Below, piece after piece: positions 1-10,084 of a DNA stretch of 64,000 nt (positions are counted from its first letter, which is position 1; each line of letters opens with the position of its first letter). Source of the DNA: G051132615 sp051132615 (GTDB taxonomy: Bacteria > Pseudomonadota > Gammaproteobacteria > Burkholderiales > Neisseriaceae); NCBI RefSeq assembly GCF_051132615.1, contig NZ_CP152375.1, forward strand, positions 1,240,001 to 1,304,000, read 5' to 3'. Under the pieces are notes generated by a model. That model made no database searches and had not been told where the DNA came from. It saw only the letters and a list, made by a program, of their open reading frames with translations. A program made the translations under genes and the position numbers.

Positions 1-1
1 T

Positions 2-310
2 TTATATTTAGATTATGTTGAGTTTGATTTGATACCCAATACCATATTCAATAAACAAACGACCATTAACATCGCAAAGTTTCCCCAACACAAACGTTCA
101 GACAAATTAATTGAAAAAGCACGAAGCATCGGTTTAGAGGTATATTGCATCTATTTTTCTGAGCGTATTTATCATCAATGGAAAAAACGACAAAAGGTTG
201 AAGCAAAAGCAGGATATGAACATTGGGTTGAATCAGTTTTTTTTGAGCTTCTAACCGCGGATGGGCCTCATTTATATGACAAAGAGAATGACAAAATACT
301 TTACTGCTAA
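2..310 (+). CDS. Unknown protein, 5'-truncated by window edge
   Basis: The frame is open to the first bases of the window, so the gene starts outside it; at least 102 codons are present before TAA. A TTG at 29 could be a start, but the open frame upstream (ending YVEFDL) suggests a longer protein. The visible part is basic and aromatic-rich (YFSERIYHQWKKRQK) with an acidic C-terminal stretch. I recognise no family. It could be a small accessory or immunity-type protein, but nothing proves that. It is not part of the ilv operon: about 550 nt and a candidate promoter lie between them. Confidence 0.5.
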   Translation, partial: LYLDYVEFDLIPNTIFNKQTTINIAKFPQHKRSDKLIEKARSIGLEVYCIYFSERIYHQWKKRQKVEAKAGYEHWVESVFFELLTADGPHLYDKENDKILYC

Positions 311-866
311 CAGTTCATTTTATTTTTTATCAATTCAGGGACACACACAGGGTTGATTGCCAAAACACCTATTTAGTCTAGTAGCCCAAAACAGAGCAAA
401 ACCTTTGCTAATAAGGGCACGGGTGTCATTACTGCTTTGCAGGAGTGGGATATTGTTTATAAGTGCAGCCTGCTATCATTTCATCCTGAACATTCATAAC
501 AACCCTTTACAAGATTGGATAAATTCACTCAATATCCCACCCCAAAAAATAGACTTTTTGTCCAACAAAAACAATAAAATAGCAAAATTTCACTTTTATT
601 AAACATAAATAATACAAATTATCTAATTGAACACACAAATCACTTGACGCACCCCATCCGCTTGCGCTATTTTTATCCACTCTCTTCAATGAAGTTCTAA
701 AAGAGAACCCTTAAATTACCATTGTAAATGTTTGTACTTTTTTGCTGTTGTCACACTTATTGAATTCGCGTACCCGAAATCGTTGTTTCAATAAGCTGTG
801 TTACAGACACACCGACAAAGTAATCTGGTGCCATTTACCTTGTGTTTACGAAAAAAGAGGTTTTAT
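311..866. other. Long intergenic region and ilv leader
   Basis: No supported gene. An 81-codon frame at 357-602 begins with TTG, has no ribosome-binding site and has unconvincing composition. The last about 190 nt are probably the untranslated leader of the ilv operon. They contain a short TCTCTT/AAGAGA pairing near 677-704. No Ile/Val/Leu-rich leader peptide of the classical attenuator kind was found. Confidence 0.5.
644..673 (+). promoter_or_regulatory. Candidate promoter of ilvI-ilvH-ilvC
   Basis: TTGACG (644-649) and TATTTT (668-673) are separated by 18 nt and lie about 190 nt upstream of the ilvI start. The -35 matches 5 of 6 and the -10 matches 4 of 6 consensus positions. Confidence 0.4.
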
Positions 867-2624
867 ATGCAAATATCAGGTGCACAAATCCTTGTGCAAT
901 GTCTTCAAGCAGAAGGCGTAAAACATATTTTTGGTTACCCCGGTGGGGCCGTTCTAGAAATTTACGACGCGATATTCAAACAAGATCAATTTCAACATAT
1001 TCTGGTTCGCCATGAACAAGCGGCTGTACATGCAGCAGATGCTTACTCTCGTTGTAGTAATGAAGTAGGTGTGGCACTTGTCACATCAGGTCCTGGTGCG
1101 ACCAATGCCGTAACAGGTGTGGCAACAGCCTATTCTGATTCCATTCCATTGGTGATTATCTCTGGACAAGTAGCGACTCCCGCTATTGGTTCAGATGCAT
1201 TCCAAGAAGTGGATATGGTTGGGATTACACGCCCTTGTGTGAAACACAATTTTTTAGTCACTGATGTAAAAGATTTAGCATCAACCATTAAAAAAGCGTT
1301 TCACATCGCCAAAAGCGGACGCCCTGGCCCTGTTGTGATTGATGTACCAAAGGATGTCACTCAGGCATTAACCAAGTTTCATTACCCTGAGGATGTTCAT
1401 ATTCGCTCGTATCAGCCCTCTAGCAAAGGCCATACAGGGCAAATTAAAAAAGCATTGCAACTGCTTAACAGCGCCAAACGTCCTATGGTTTATTTTGGCG
1501 GTGGGGTTGTTTTGGGTAACGCAAGCGAAGAATTAAAAGAATTTGTACAACTATTAGGTGTTCCTTGCACAGGAACATTAATGGGGTTAGGTGCTTACCC
1601 TTCTGAGCACAAACAGTTTTTAGGTATGCTTGGAATGCATGGCACTTACGAAGCCAATCTAGCCACACAAAATTGTGATGTGTTGGTTGCTGTGGGTGCA
1701 CGTTTTGATGATCGTGTGGTGTCTGTCCCCAGCAAATTCTATGCAAATGGTAAAAAAATCATTCATATAGATATTGATCCTTCAAGTATTTCCAAACGAG
1801 TTAAAGCAGATATCCCTATTGTGGGTGATGTAAAGAGTGTCTTGCATGATTTAATCGATGGGTGGAAAAAAGATAATCTTCAATTAAATACAGCTGCATT
1901 AGAAAAATGGTGGAAACAAATTGAAGGCTGGCGCACTCAAAACTGCCTGTATTTTGACCAAGATGAAGACGTGATCAAACCGCAATTCGTGGTTCAAACT
2001 TTAGCTAAAGTCACACAAAACAATGCCATCATCACATCTGATGTTGGTCAGCACCAAATGTTTGCAGCTCAGTACTATCCTTTTAACCGCCCTCGTCAGT
2101 GGTTAAATTCGGGAGGATTAGGCACAATGGGGGTAGGTCTACCTTATGCTATGGGTGCCAAACTAGCCATGCCAGAGGCAACAGTTGCGTGTATTACTGG
2201 TGAAGGTTCTATTCAAATGAATATTCAAGAGCTTTCTACCTGTAATCAATATGGCATCCCTGTAAAAATCATTAACTTAAATAATCGTTACTTAGGGATG
2301 GTGCGCCAGTGGCAGGAAATGTATTACGGCAACCGCTATTCTCAATCTTATATGGATTCATTACCTGACTTTGTCAAATTAGCCGAAGCCTATGGACATG
2401 TTGGCATGAGAATTGAAAAACCTTCTGAGGTAGAACCTGCGTTAATTGAAGCGTTTAAATTAAAAGATCGTCTGGTCTTTATGGATTTCATTACCGACCG
2501 CTCTCAAAACGTATTCCCTATGGTAGGCAATGGTAAGGGCTTAGATGAGATGGATTTACCACCTCATATGAGTGACACAACTACCGAAGACGAACGCAGC
2601 CGTGATTACGGCAATTTACCCTGA
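867..2624 (+). CDS. ilvI: Acetolactate synthase large subunit
   Basis: Catalytic subunit of acetohydroxyacid synthase. It condenses pyruvate with pyruvate or 2-oxobutyrate in the first common step of valine, leucine and isoleucine synthesis, using thiamine diphosphate, FAD and Mg. The 585-residue length is normal. Visible signatures are the N-terminal GYPGGA and RHEQAA (catalytic Glu near residue 50) and the thiamine-diphosphate signature GEGSIQMN near residue 443, which has Glu where many homologues have Asp. The ATG at 867 is chosen because AAGAGG lies 6 nt upstream and MQISGAQ is a typical N-terminus; the frame extends 23 codons further up to a GTG at 798. It is followed 13 nt later by ilvH. 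Confidence 0.96.
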   Translation: MQISGAQILVQCLQAEGVKHIFGYPGGAVLEIYDAIFKQDQFQHILVRHEQAAVHAADAYSRCSNEVGVALVTSGPGATNAVTGVATAYSDSIPLVIISGQVATPAIGSDAFQEVDMVGITRPCVKHNFLVTDVKDLASTIKKAFHIAKSGRPGPVVIDVPKDVTQALTKFHYPEDVHIRSYQPSSKGHTGQIKKALQLLNSAKRPMVYFGGGVVLGNASEELKEFVQLLGVPCTGTLMGLGAYPSEHKQFLGMLGMHGTYEANLATQNCDVLVAVGARFDDRVVSVPSKFYANGKKIIHIDIDPSSISKRVKADIPIVGDVKSVLHDLIDGWKKDNLQLNTAALEKWWKQIEGWRTQNCLYFDQDEDVIKPQFVVQTLAKVTQNNAIITSDVGQHQMFAAQYYPFNRPRQWLNSGGLGTMGVGLPYAMGAKLAMPEATVACITGEGSIQMNIQELSTCNQYGIPVKIINLNNRYLGMVRQWQEMYYGNRYSQSYMDSLPDFVKLAEAYGHVGMRIEKPSEVEPALIEAFKLKDRLVFMDFITDRSQNVFPMVGNGKGLDEMDLPPHMSDTTTEDERSRDYGNLP

Positions 2625-2637
2625 GAAGGAGCCCAAA

Positions 2638-3129
2638 ATGAGACACATTCTTTCTGTCTTATTAGAAAATGAATCTGGTGCACTTTCTCGTGTGGTAGGT
2701 TTATTTTCTGCCCGTGGTTACAACATTGATTCCTTAAGTGTTGCAGCTACAGAAGACATTACTTTGTCACGTATGACCATCGTCACCACCAGTTCAGAGA
2801 CGCAAATTGAGCAAATCACCAAACAATTGAATAAATTAGTTGAAGTGGTTAAAGTGATTGACTTAAACGAAGCAAAATTTGTCGAACGTGAATTGATGCT
2901 GGTAAAAGTACGGGCTGTTGGTAAAGACCGTGATGAAATTTTACGTTTGGTTGAAATTTATCGTGGCAATATTGTGGATGTCAGCCAAAAAACATACACC
3001 ATAGAAATAACTGGTGCCACAGAAAAATTAGATGCATTTTTAGAAACACTAGACAGTAGTCTGATTTTAGAAACCGTTCGAACAGGTGCTGCTGGTATTG
3101 GACGTGGTGAACGGACACTTCGAATTTAA
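2638..3129 (+). CDS. ilvH: Acetolactate synthase small (regulatory) subunit
   Basis: Regulatory subunit that binds the large subunit and confers valine feedback inhibition. It has 163 residues, with an N-terminal ACT domain (about residues 3-78, LENESGALSRVVGLF and GYNIDSL) and a C-terminal ALS-type domain. The ATG at 2638 follows a strong GAAGGAG site beginning directly after the ilvI stop, so the pair should be co-translated. The frame itself runs upstream inside ilvI, but that extension is an artefact. Confidence 0.95.
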   Translation: MRHILSVLLENESGALSRVVGLFSARGYNIDSLSVAATEDITLSRMTIVTTSSETQIEQITKQLNKLVEVVKVIDLNEAKFVERELMLVKVRAVGKDRDEILRLVEIYRGNIVDVSQKTYTIEITGATEKLDAFLETLDSSLILETVRTGAAGIGRGERTLRI

Positions 3130-3195
3130 CCCCCCAATTTAAACCATGTCATCTCAATGACAATGGGCATTTTATTACTTAAAAAAGGAAACACA

Positions 3196-4209
3196 ATGAA
3201 AGTTTATTATGACAAAGACGCTGATCTTTCTCTAATCAAAGGTACTAAAGTAGCCATTATTGGCTATGGTTCACAAGGCCACGCGCATGCAGCGAACTTG
3301 AAAGACTCTGGTGTCAATGTCACCATTGGTTTACGTAAAGGCGCCTCTTGGGATAAAGCTGTCGCAGCTGGTCATCAAGTTCATACTGTTGCTGATGCAA
3401 CTAAAAATGCTGATTTTGTGATGATTTTATTGCCTGACGAAAACCAACCAGACGTTTATTACGCAGAAATTGAACCTAACCTAAAACAAGGGGCTGTATT
3501 GGCGTTTGCCCACGGCTTTAATGTACATTACAACCAAATCGTTCCTCGTCAAGATTTAGATGTTGTGATGGTTGCCCCTAAAGGCCCAGGCCATACTGTA
3601 CGTAGTGAATTCCTAAAAGGCGGCGGTGTACCAACACTGATTGCTGTATATCAAGATCAATCTGGCAAAGCAAAAGACATGGCTTTATCTTATGCAATGG
3701 CCAATGGCGGCACCAAAGGTGGTGTTATTGAAACCAATTTCCGAGAAGAAACTGAAACAGACCTTTTTGGTGAACAAGCGGTATTGTGTGGTGGTGCAGT
3801 TGAACTGGTTAAAGCAGGTTTTGAAACATTGGTTGAAGCAGGTTACGCTCCTGAAATGGCTTATTTTGAGTGTCTACATGAGCTAAAACTGATCGTTGAC
3901 TTAATGTACGAAGGCGGCATTGCCAATATGAACTATTCTATTTCAAACAATGCAGAGTTTGGTGAATACGTGACAGGCCCAGAAGTGGTTACCCCAGAAA
4001 CCAAAAAAGCCATGAAAAACGCATTAACCCGCATTCAAAATGGGGATTATGCCAAAATGTTTATCTTAGAAGGTAAAACCAATTACCCTTCAATGACAGC
4101 GCGTCGTCGTCTGAACTCAGAGCATCCAATTGAAGTGGTTGGCAATAAACTTCGTGCAATGATGCCTTGGATTTCTAAAAACAAATTAGTCGATCAAGAT
4201 AAAAACTAA
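3196..4209 (+). CDS. ilvC: Ketol-acid reductoisomerase
   Basis: Second step of the branched-chain pathway: Mg-dependent isomerisation and NADPH reduction of acetolactate or acetohydroxybutyrate. It has 337 residues, the class I (short) length. The Rossmann motif GYGSQGH is at residues 23-29. The C-terminal knotted domain shows the metal and substrate region TETDLFGEQ and ECLHELKLIVDLMYEGG. The ATG at 3196 has AAGGAA 5 nt upstream. It lies 66 nt after ilvH in the same orientation and ends in an intrinsic terminator, completing an ilvI-ilvH-ilvC operon. Confidence 0.97.
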   Translation: MKVYYDKDADLSLIKGTKVAIIGYGSQGHAHAANLKDSGVNVTIGLRKGASWDKAVAAGHQVHTVADATKNADFVMILLPDENQPDVYYAEIEPNLKQGAVLAFAHGFNVHYNQIVPRQDLDVVMVAPKGPGHTVRSEFLKGGGVPTLIAVYQDQSGKAKDMALSYAMANGGTKGGVIETNFREETETDLFGEQAVLCGGAVELVKAGFETLVEAGYAPEMAYFECLHELKLIVDLMYEGGIANMNYSISNNAEFGEYVTGPEVVTPETKKAMKNALTRIQNGDYAKMFILEGKTNYPSMTARRRLNSEHPIEVVGNKLRAMMPWISKNKLVDQDKN

Positions 4210-4232
4210 TTGATGATCAATTGTTTCTCAAT

Positions 4233-4260
4233 AAAAAAGGCATCTTTCGATGCCTTTTTT
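4233..4260. terminator. Terminator after ilvC
   Basis: Stem GGCATC/GATGCC with a TTTC loop, preceded by six A and followed by six T. It is symmetric, so it can also serve the opposing gene that ends at 4264. Confidence 0.85.
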
Positions 4261-4263
4261 ATC

Positions 4264-4833
4264 TTATCTGCCTGCTGCTTCTTGCATTTGCTGAATCCGA
4301 GTCATCATTTCTTGTAAATCAAATACCCCTAATGCCACAAAAATACCCAAAACAAACATCATGATAATAGAGAATACCAAGAAATAAACCAAATAACTAA
4401 TCAGCACCTTCCATAAAGACGCGCCACTGAGAATAGACAGGCCAAATATTTGTACCCAAAAACGCCAGCTGACTAAAAAGAAACTCAACGCATTGTTTAC
4501 ATCAGCAGACAGAAAAATAAACAGCAAAGACGGTAAAATAAGTGCTTCTGTCACCAAAATAAAATTTAATGTTGGTAATTTCGGAGCCCCCCAAAAACGC
4601 GGTAAGGTTATATTCATGGTTGCACTTAATACAAGCCAACTGACCAAATCCACTATAATACAAAACACCAAAATAGGGGCGCCTTTACCTAATAACATAT
4701 AAGTTGTGGCATAACGTATCACCCCCAACGCACTAATCACGCCAATCATAGTTGTCCAATGATAGCGATAATGCGTTAAAGGCTGAAAACGCAGCAAAAA
4801 CAGATTCAAACAATCTTTAAAAAAATTCCACAT
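4264..4833 (-). CDS. Multi-pass membrane protein, possibly YIP1-like
   Basis: A 189-residue, very hydrophobic protein with about five predicted membrane segments separated by short loops, and a short charged C-terminal tail (EMMTRIQQMQEAAGR). Size and layout resemble YIP1-domain proteins of beta- and gammaproteobacteria, but I see no decisive motif, so the function is unknown. It is transcribed towards ilvC and shares the bidirectional terminator. folD lies upstream on the same strand with a 53-nt gap, so they may form one transcript. Confidence 0.75.
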   Translation of the reverse strand: MWNFFKDCLNLFLLRFQPLTHYRYHWTTMIGVISALGVIRYATTYMLLGKGAPILVFCIIVDLVSWLVLSATMNITLPRFWGAPKLPTLNFILVTEALILPSLLFIFLSADVNNALSFFLVSWRFWVQIFGLSILSGASLWKVLISYLVYFLVFSIIMMFVLGIFVALGVFDLQEMMTRIQQMQEAAGR

Positions 4834-4886
4834 TCACATTAACCAATAGTCTTATAAAGAATCAAATAATAAATATTCTTTGATGA

Positions 4887-5762
4887 TTAAATACCTCTAA
4901 TCATCAAACCTTCATCATGTAACTGTGCAGCTGCCAGAGTATTTTCCAATAAGGTGACAATTGTCATTGGCCCAACCCCTCCTGGCACAGGTGTAATAAA
5001 GCTGGCTCGCTCTTTTGCCACTTCAAATTCAACATCACCCGTTAATTTCCCTGATTCTGAACGATTAATCCCAACATCAATCACAACTGCACCGGGTTTA
5101 ATCCATTCTCCTTTAACAAAAGCAGGTTTACCGACACCAACAACCAAAACATCAGCTAACCCGACCTCTTTTGGTAAATCAACCGTTGCTGAATGACAAA
5201 TAGTCACTGTTGCTTTAGCCAATAACATTTCTAAAGCTTGAGGACGACCAACAATATTAGAAGCCCCCACTATCACCACTTTTTTACCCTTAACATCAAT
5301 TTGATAATGCTCAAGCAACGTCATGATTCCTTTAGGGGTACAAGGACGCAACACAGGGATTTTTTCAACCAAACGTCCCATATTATAAGGATGAAAACCA
5401 TCTACATCTTTATCTGGATGAATATGCTCCAAAACATATTGACTATCAATATGTTTTGGTAATGGAAATTGCACTAAAATACCATCTACTTCAGAATCTT
5501 GATTCAACTGATCAATCAGATCCAATAAATTTTCTTGAGTGGTGTGTTCTGGTAACTCGTATGATAAAGATCGAATACCTGCTTTTTCACATCCCAACTT
5601 CTTATTGCGCACATACACAGCACTTGCAGGATCATGCCCCACAACAATTACAGCCAAAGAGGGGGCTCTTTTTCCTTGTTGTTGTCTTTCCAATACTTTT
5701 TGGTGAACCAGTGCAACCCGAGATTGCGCAACTGCTTTACCATCAATAATCTGTGCACTCAT
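4887..5762 (-). CDS. folD: Methylene-THF dehydrogenase / methenyl-THF cyclohydrolase
   Basis: Bifunctional cytosolic enzyme interconverting 5,10-methylene-, 5,10-methenyl- and 10-formyl-tetrahydrofolate with NADP, supplying one-carbon units for purines, formyl-Met and thymidylate. It has 291 residues, the standard length. The active-site pair Tyr50 and Lys54 sits in SAVYVRNKKLG. The Rossmann part contains GASNIVGRP, and the C-terminal signature PGGVGPMTIVTLLENT is intact. It is divergent from rnpB. Confidence 0.97.
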   Translation of the reverse strand: MSAQIIDGKAVAQSRVALVHQKVLERQQQGKRAPSLAVIVVGHDPASAVYVRNKKLGCEKAGIRSLSYELPEHTTQENLLDLIDQLNQDSEVDGILVQFPLPKHIDSQYVLEHIHPDKDVDGFHPYNMGRLVEKIPVLRPCTPKGIMTLLEHYQIDVKGKKVVIVGASNIVGRPQALEMLLAKATVTICHSATVDLPKEVGLADVLVVGVGKPAFVKGEWIKPGAVVIDVGINRSESGKLTGDVEFEVAKERASFITPVPGGVGPMTIVTLLENTLAAAQLHDEGLMIRGI

Positions 5763-6023
5763 AGCTTTGTATCACATCTTCCAAGAATAATGAAAAAGAG
5801 TCTATTCTCTCATTTTTTGACATAATGTGCATCAAACAATCTTCATCATGCATCACAACGTTTTCAAACAACAAAAAATGAAGCACCTATTTTTCTTATT
5901 GTGTTATTTCTGAAAAATCTAAGTCACACCATGATGAAACCAAAACTACACAGTTATCTGGCAGATCATGTATAAAGCACCTATTAATCATGTTATCTAA
6001 ACAAACAATCTGCTAAACTACTA

Positions 6024-6386
6024 CTGTACAAGAGTAAATCAGACAGTCGCCGCATGCATCAAGCATGGGGAGGAAAGTCCGGGCTCCATAGAGCAAAATG
6101 CCAGCTAACGGCTGGGCGTTGAAAGGCGACGGAAAGTGGAACAGAAAGCAAAACCGCCGATGACGTATTATACGAACAGGTAAGGGTGAAAAGGTGTGGT
6201 AAGAGCACACCGCACAACTGGTAACAGCTTGTGGCAGGCTAAACCCCATTTGGAGCAAGACCAAACAGAAAGCCATGGTGCTGCTCGTACCGCTTTCGGG
6301 TAGGTTGCTTGACCGTGTGAGTAATCACAAGGCTAGATGAATGACTGTCCAACGACAGAACCCGGCTTATCGATTTACTCTTGTAC
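6024..6386 (+). ncRNA. rnpB: RNase P RNA (bacterial type A)
   Basis: Catalytic RNA of RNase P, which trims tRNA 5' ends; the protein partner rnpA is at 53.4 kb. The ends form a perfect 15-bp P1 helix: 6024-6038 pairs with 6372-6386. Conserved core elements are the GGGGAGGAAAGTCCGGGC block near 6067-6084, the ACAGAAAGCAAAACCGCCGATG region, GGTAAGGGTGAAAAGGTG near 6179-6196, and the 3' block ACGACAGAACCCGGCTTATC. The length of 363 nt is normal for type A. The boundaries are set by the P1 pairing. Confidence 0.95.
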
Positions 6387-6424
6387 ACACTATGACAACA
6401 ATACAGCTTAAGGGATAAACCAAC

Positions 6425-7477
6425 ATGTTCAAAAAAACAGATGATGTCCGAATAAAAGAAACGCAGGAACTTTTACCCCCTATCGCTCATCTTTACGAGC
6501 TACCTATTAGTGAGCATGCTGCAGATCTGGTTTATCAAACACGCGAGCAAATCAGCAAACAAATCCATGGAGAAGATAACCGCCTTTTAGTCATCATAGG
6601 CCCTTGCTCTATTCACGACACTAATGCTGCACTCGAATATGCAAAAAAACTATTGGTATTGCGCCAAAAATATGAAAGAGAACTGTTGATTGTCATGCGT
6701 GTGTATTTTGAAAAACCACGCACAACCATTGGTTGGAAAGGTTTAATCAACGATCCACATCTTGATAACAGCTTTGATATTAATGCAGGTTTGCGACGTG
6801 CTCGTAAATTATTGTTGGATCTAAACAATATGGATATGCCTGCCTCTACCGAATTTTTAGACATGATTACCCCACAATATATTGCTGATTTAATCAGTTG
6901 GGGCGCAATTGGTGCGCGCACAACAGAAAGCCAAGTACACCGAGAATTGGCTTCTGGATTATCATGCCCAATCGGTTTTAAAAATGGCACCGATGGTAAT
7001 TTAAAAATTGCCATTGATGCTATTGGTTCTGCCAGTCACCCACACCACTTTTTATCTGTCACCAAAAGTGGACATTCTGCTATTGTTGCCACAGGTGGCA
7101 ACCCTGATTGTCATGTGATTTTACGCGGCGGAAAAGAACCAAACTACAGTGCGGAACATATTACTAAAGCAATAGCCGATTTAGAAAAAGCCAAACTGCC
7201 TCAAAAGGTCATGATTGACTTTAGCCATGCCAATAGTAATAAAGAATTTAAACGTCAAATGGATGTGGCACAGGATGTCGCCAATCAAATCAAAAATGGC
7301 GACCATGCGATCTTTGGGGTTATGGTAGAAAGTCATTTAGTTGAAGGCCGTCAAGATCAAAAAGATGGTGAGCCATTAACATATGGACAAAGCATTACAG
7401 ATGCTTGTATTGGTTGGGAAGACACCGAAAAACTGTTGGCACTTTTAGCAGATGCAGTCAAAATCCGTATAAAATAA
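6425..7477 (+). CDS. aroG: 3-deoxy-7-phosphoheptulonate synthase
   Basis: First enzyme of the shikimate pathway (phosphoenolpyruvate + erythrose-4-phosphate to DAHP). A class I-alpha enzyme of 350 residues, the usual length. The PEP and metal-binding signatures GPCSIHD, FEKPRTTIGWKG and GARTTESQVHRELASGLS are present, as is the C-terminal MVESHLVEG. The N-terminal extension seen in feedback-regulated AroG, AroF and AroH is also present, but the sequence does not show which amino acid inhibits it. It is monocistronic between rnpB and a terminator. Confidence 0.95.
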   Translation: MFKKTDDVRIKETQELLPPIAHLYELPISEHAADLVYQTREQISKQIHGEDNRLLVIIGPCSIHDTNAALEYAKKLLVLRQKYERELLIVMRVYFEKPRTTIGWKGLINDPHLDNSFDINAGLRRARKLLLDLNNMDMPASTEFLDMITPQYIADLISWGAIGARTTESQVHRELASGLSCPIGFKNGTDGNLKIAIDAIGSASHPHHFLSVTKSGHSAIVATGGNPDCHVILRGGKEPNYSAEHITKAIADLEKAKLPQKVMIDFSHANSNKEFKRQMDVAQDVANQIKNGDHAIFGVMVESHLVEGRQDQKDGEPLTYGQSITDACIGWEDTEKLLALLADAVKIRIK

Positions 7478-7494
7478 ATGAAATGTCTTTCATC

Positions 7495-7535
7495 ACACCG
7501 CTGGTCACCATTAAATATGACCGGCGGTGTTTTTC
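7495..7535 (+). terminator. Terminator after aroG
   Basis: A 13-bp stem (7495-7507 with 7518-7530, one G:U pair) with a 10-nt loop, followed by TTTTCATT. Confidence 0.8.
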
Positions 7536-7666
7536 ATTCTTACTGTTTAACAAAATACCTGATCTACAATGACACATTATGTTTCATGACCCTCATTAAA
7601 CCGTACAACAGCTTGATATTTATCTAATGCTTAGCTTTCACAATCATCGTGCTTTAATTGTTGCTC

Positions 7667-7675
7667 TGTTATAAT
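7667..7675 (+). promoter_or_regulatory. Extended -10 promoter of metG
   Basis: TGTTATAAT combines a perfect TATAAT with the TGn extension, 35 nt upstream of the metG start. No good -35 box is present, as expected for extended -10 promoters. Confidence 0.55.
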
Positions 7676-7710
7676 CAATCATATTATTTATTGATCTATA
7701 TAAAGCGACT

Positions 7711-9768
7711 ATGACTACTCAAAGAAAAATTCTTGTAACCAGTGCCCTACCCTATGCAAATGGCGACATCCATCTTGGTCATATGGTTGAACATATCCAA
7801 ACAGATATTTGGGTTCGTTTCCAAAAACTAAACAATCATCAATGTTATTATGTATGTGCTGACGACACTCACGGCACACCTGTTATGCTGGCGGCCCAAA
7901 AACAAGGTCTAACCCCAGAAGAGTTGATTACTCAAGTACAAGCTTCTCATCTTGCTGACTTTAAAGGGTTCTTAATTGAATATGATCATTATTACACAAC
8001 GCATTCCGAAGAAAATCGCCAATTTTCTGAAGAAATTTATAAAACACTAAAAGCCAATAATAAAATTACCACAAAAACCATCAAACAATTATTTGATCCT
8101 GAAAAAAACATGTTTTTACCTGATCGATTTGTCAAAGGCGAATGTCCAAAATGCCATGCAAAAGATCAATATGGTGATAATTGTGAGGTTTGCGGCACAA
8201 CCTATAGCCCAACAGAGTTGATCAATCCATTTTCTGCTATTTCGGGTGCCACCCCCGTACTCAAAGAAAGCGAACATTACTTCTTTAAACTTGGGGACTG
8301 TACTGAATTTTTAACTGCTTGGACAAATGGTTCAACCACATTAAGTAATGGACAAACCCAACCACACTTACAGCCTGAAGCTCTAAACAAAATGAATGAA
8401 TGGCTAGAAGGTGGATTACAAGACTGGGATATTTCACGAGATGCTCCTTATTTTGGCTTTGAAATCCCAGATGCACCTGGTAAATATTTTTATGTTTGGT
8501 TAGATGCACCAATTGGATACATGGCCGCTTTTAAAAATTTCTGCACAAGAAATAATATCGATTTTGATGAATTTTTCAAAGTCGACAGCACAACAGAAAT
8601 GTATCATTTTATTGGCAAAGATATTTTATATTTCCATGCACTGTTTTGGCCAGCAACACTTAAATTTGCCAATTTAAGAACCCCTACAGCAGTATTTGCC
8701 CATGGGTTTTTAACAGTAGATGGACATAAAATGTCCAAGTCACGCGGCACATTTGTTACGGCAAAATCTTATCTTGAATGCGGTTTAAATCCAGAATGGT
8801 TACGTTACTATCTGGCAGCAAAACTTAATAGCAAAATTGAAGACATTGACTTAAATTTAGAAGATTTTATCAGTAGAGTCAACAGTGACTTAATTGGCAA
8901 ATACATTAACATCGCCGCGCGTGCAGCAGGATTTATAACCAAGCGTTTTAATGGACAACTGAGCACAAGACTTCATGACACAGCTTTATTACACAATTTA
9001 TCAGCCGCATCGGACACCATCGCTCAAGCGTATCAAAGTAGAGAATACGGTAAAGCAATGCGAGACATTATGGCTTTGGCAGACCAAGTCAATATATTTG
9101 TTGATGCCAATAAACCATGGGAGTTAGCAAAGCAAGAAGGACAAGAAGAGCGCCTACATGAAGTATGCTCTATTTTAATCAATGCCTTTAAAATTCTGAC
9201 CGTTTACTTAAAACCTGTATTACCTCAAGTAGCCAAACAAGTAGAACAGTTCCTTAACTGTCAAAATTTAACATGGGCTGATGCACAAACTTACCTATAT
9301 GGACAAATTAACCCTTATACACACTTAATGCAACGCATTGACCCCCAATTGATTGAGCAACTGATTGAATGCAATAAACAATCTATTCAGACACAAACAA
9401 ATACTGAGCCTACCGATCACGAACCATTGGCGCCCATCATCACAATAAATGATTTTGCCAAATTAGACTTACGCATTGGCACCGTATTAAATTGTCAGCC
9501 AGTAGAAGGTAGCCATAAATTACTACAATTCACTGTTGATTTAGGCTTTGAACAACGAACGATTTTTTCGGGGATTAAATCAGCCTATCCCGAACCAGAG
9601 AAGCTGATTGGACGCCAAGTTGTAGTTGTCGCCAACCTTGCACCTCGCAAAATGCGTTTTGGGGTATCAGAAGGCATGATTGTTTGTGCCAGTGGTCAGG
9701 ATGACTCAGAAGGATTATTCTTACTTGATGTTGACAGTGGCGCAAAAGCAGGCATGCGCATCAGTTAA
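7711..9768 (+). CDS. metG: Methionine--tRNA ligase
   Basis: Charges tRNA-Met and initiator tRNA. It has 685 residues, the long form with a C-terminal dimerisation and tRNA-binding domain. In order: class I nucleotide fold with HIGH-type motif (PYANGDIHLGH), a zinc-knuckle insertion with two Cys pairs (CPKC and CEVC), the KMSKS loop (HKMSKSRG, about residue 345), a helical anticodon-binding domain, and a C-terminal OB-fold tRNA-binding domain (from about 580, FAKLDLRIGTVL). Transcribed alone from an extended -10 promoter. Confidence 0.97.
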   Translation: MTTQRKILVTSALPYANGDIHLGHMVEHIQTDIWVRFQKLNNHQCYYVCADDTHGTPVMLAAQKQGLTPEELITQVQASHLADFKGFLIEYDHYYTTHSEENRQFSEEIYKTLKANNKITTKTIKQLFDPEKNMFLPDRFVKGECPKCHAKDQYGDNCEVCGTTYSPTELINPFSAISGATPVLKESEHYFFKLGDCTEFLTAWTNGSTTLSNGQTQPHLQPEALNKMNEWLEGGLQDWDISRDAPYFGFEIPDAPGKYFYVWLDAPIGYMAAFKNFCTRNNIDFDEFFKVDSTTEMYHFIGKDILYFHALFWPATLKFANLRTPTAVFAHGFLTVDGHKMSKSRGTFVTAKSYLECGLNPEWLRYYLAAKLNSKIEDIDLNLEDFISRVNSDLIGKYINIAARAAGFITKRFNGQLSTRLHDTALLHNLSAASDTIAQAYQSREYGKAMRDIMALADQVNIFVDANKPWELAKQEGQEERLHEVCSILINAFKILTVYLKPVLPQVAKQVEQFLNCQNLTWADAQTYLYGQINPYTHLMQRIDPQLIEQLIECNKQSIQTQTNTEPTDHEPLAPIITINDFAKLDLRIGTVLNCQPVEGSHKLLQFTVDLGFEQRTIFSGIKSAYPEPEKLIGRQVVVVANLAPRKMRFGVSEGMIVCASGQDDSEGLFLLDVDSGAKAGMRIS

Positions 9769-10084
9769 GACATCATCAAAAAACATACACCTCTATTATT
9801 GGTTTTAAAATGGCTACATAATAATAGAGGTGTGTATTCAATAATTGTGTGAGCCCAAATAGTTTTTGTGACGATTTTTTTAAAAACAATAAATTCTCTT
9901 GATTTTATTATTACAGGAAATTCAATGACTACATTTATTAATAATTTTTATTTAAATGTGTTGTTATACAAAAATATAAATACTATATATTTAAACTAAA
10001 AAAATGATTTTGTACTATTTTTTGCCTAAAAATTTCCATAGCACAATTTCATTATAATGATCAAATTTGAATTTAGTTTAAGTT

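Noticed and set aside
357..602. 81-codon frame upstream of ilvI
   Set aside because: TTG start without ribosome-binding site, no recognisable family and patchy composition. It is more likely intergenic.
5238..5825. Several plus-strand frames over folD
   Set aside because: Antisense shadows of a well-conserved enzyme gene.
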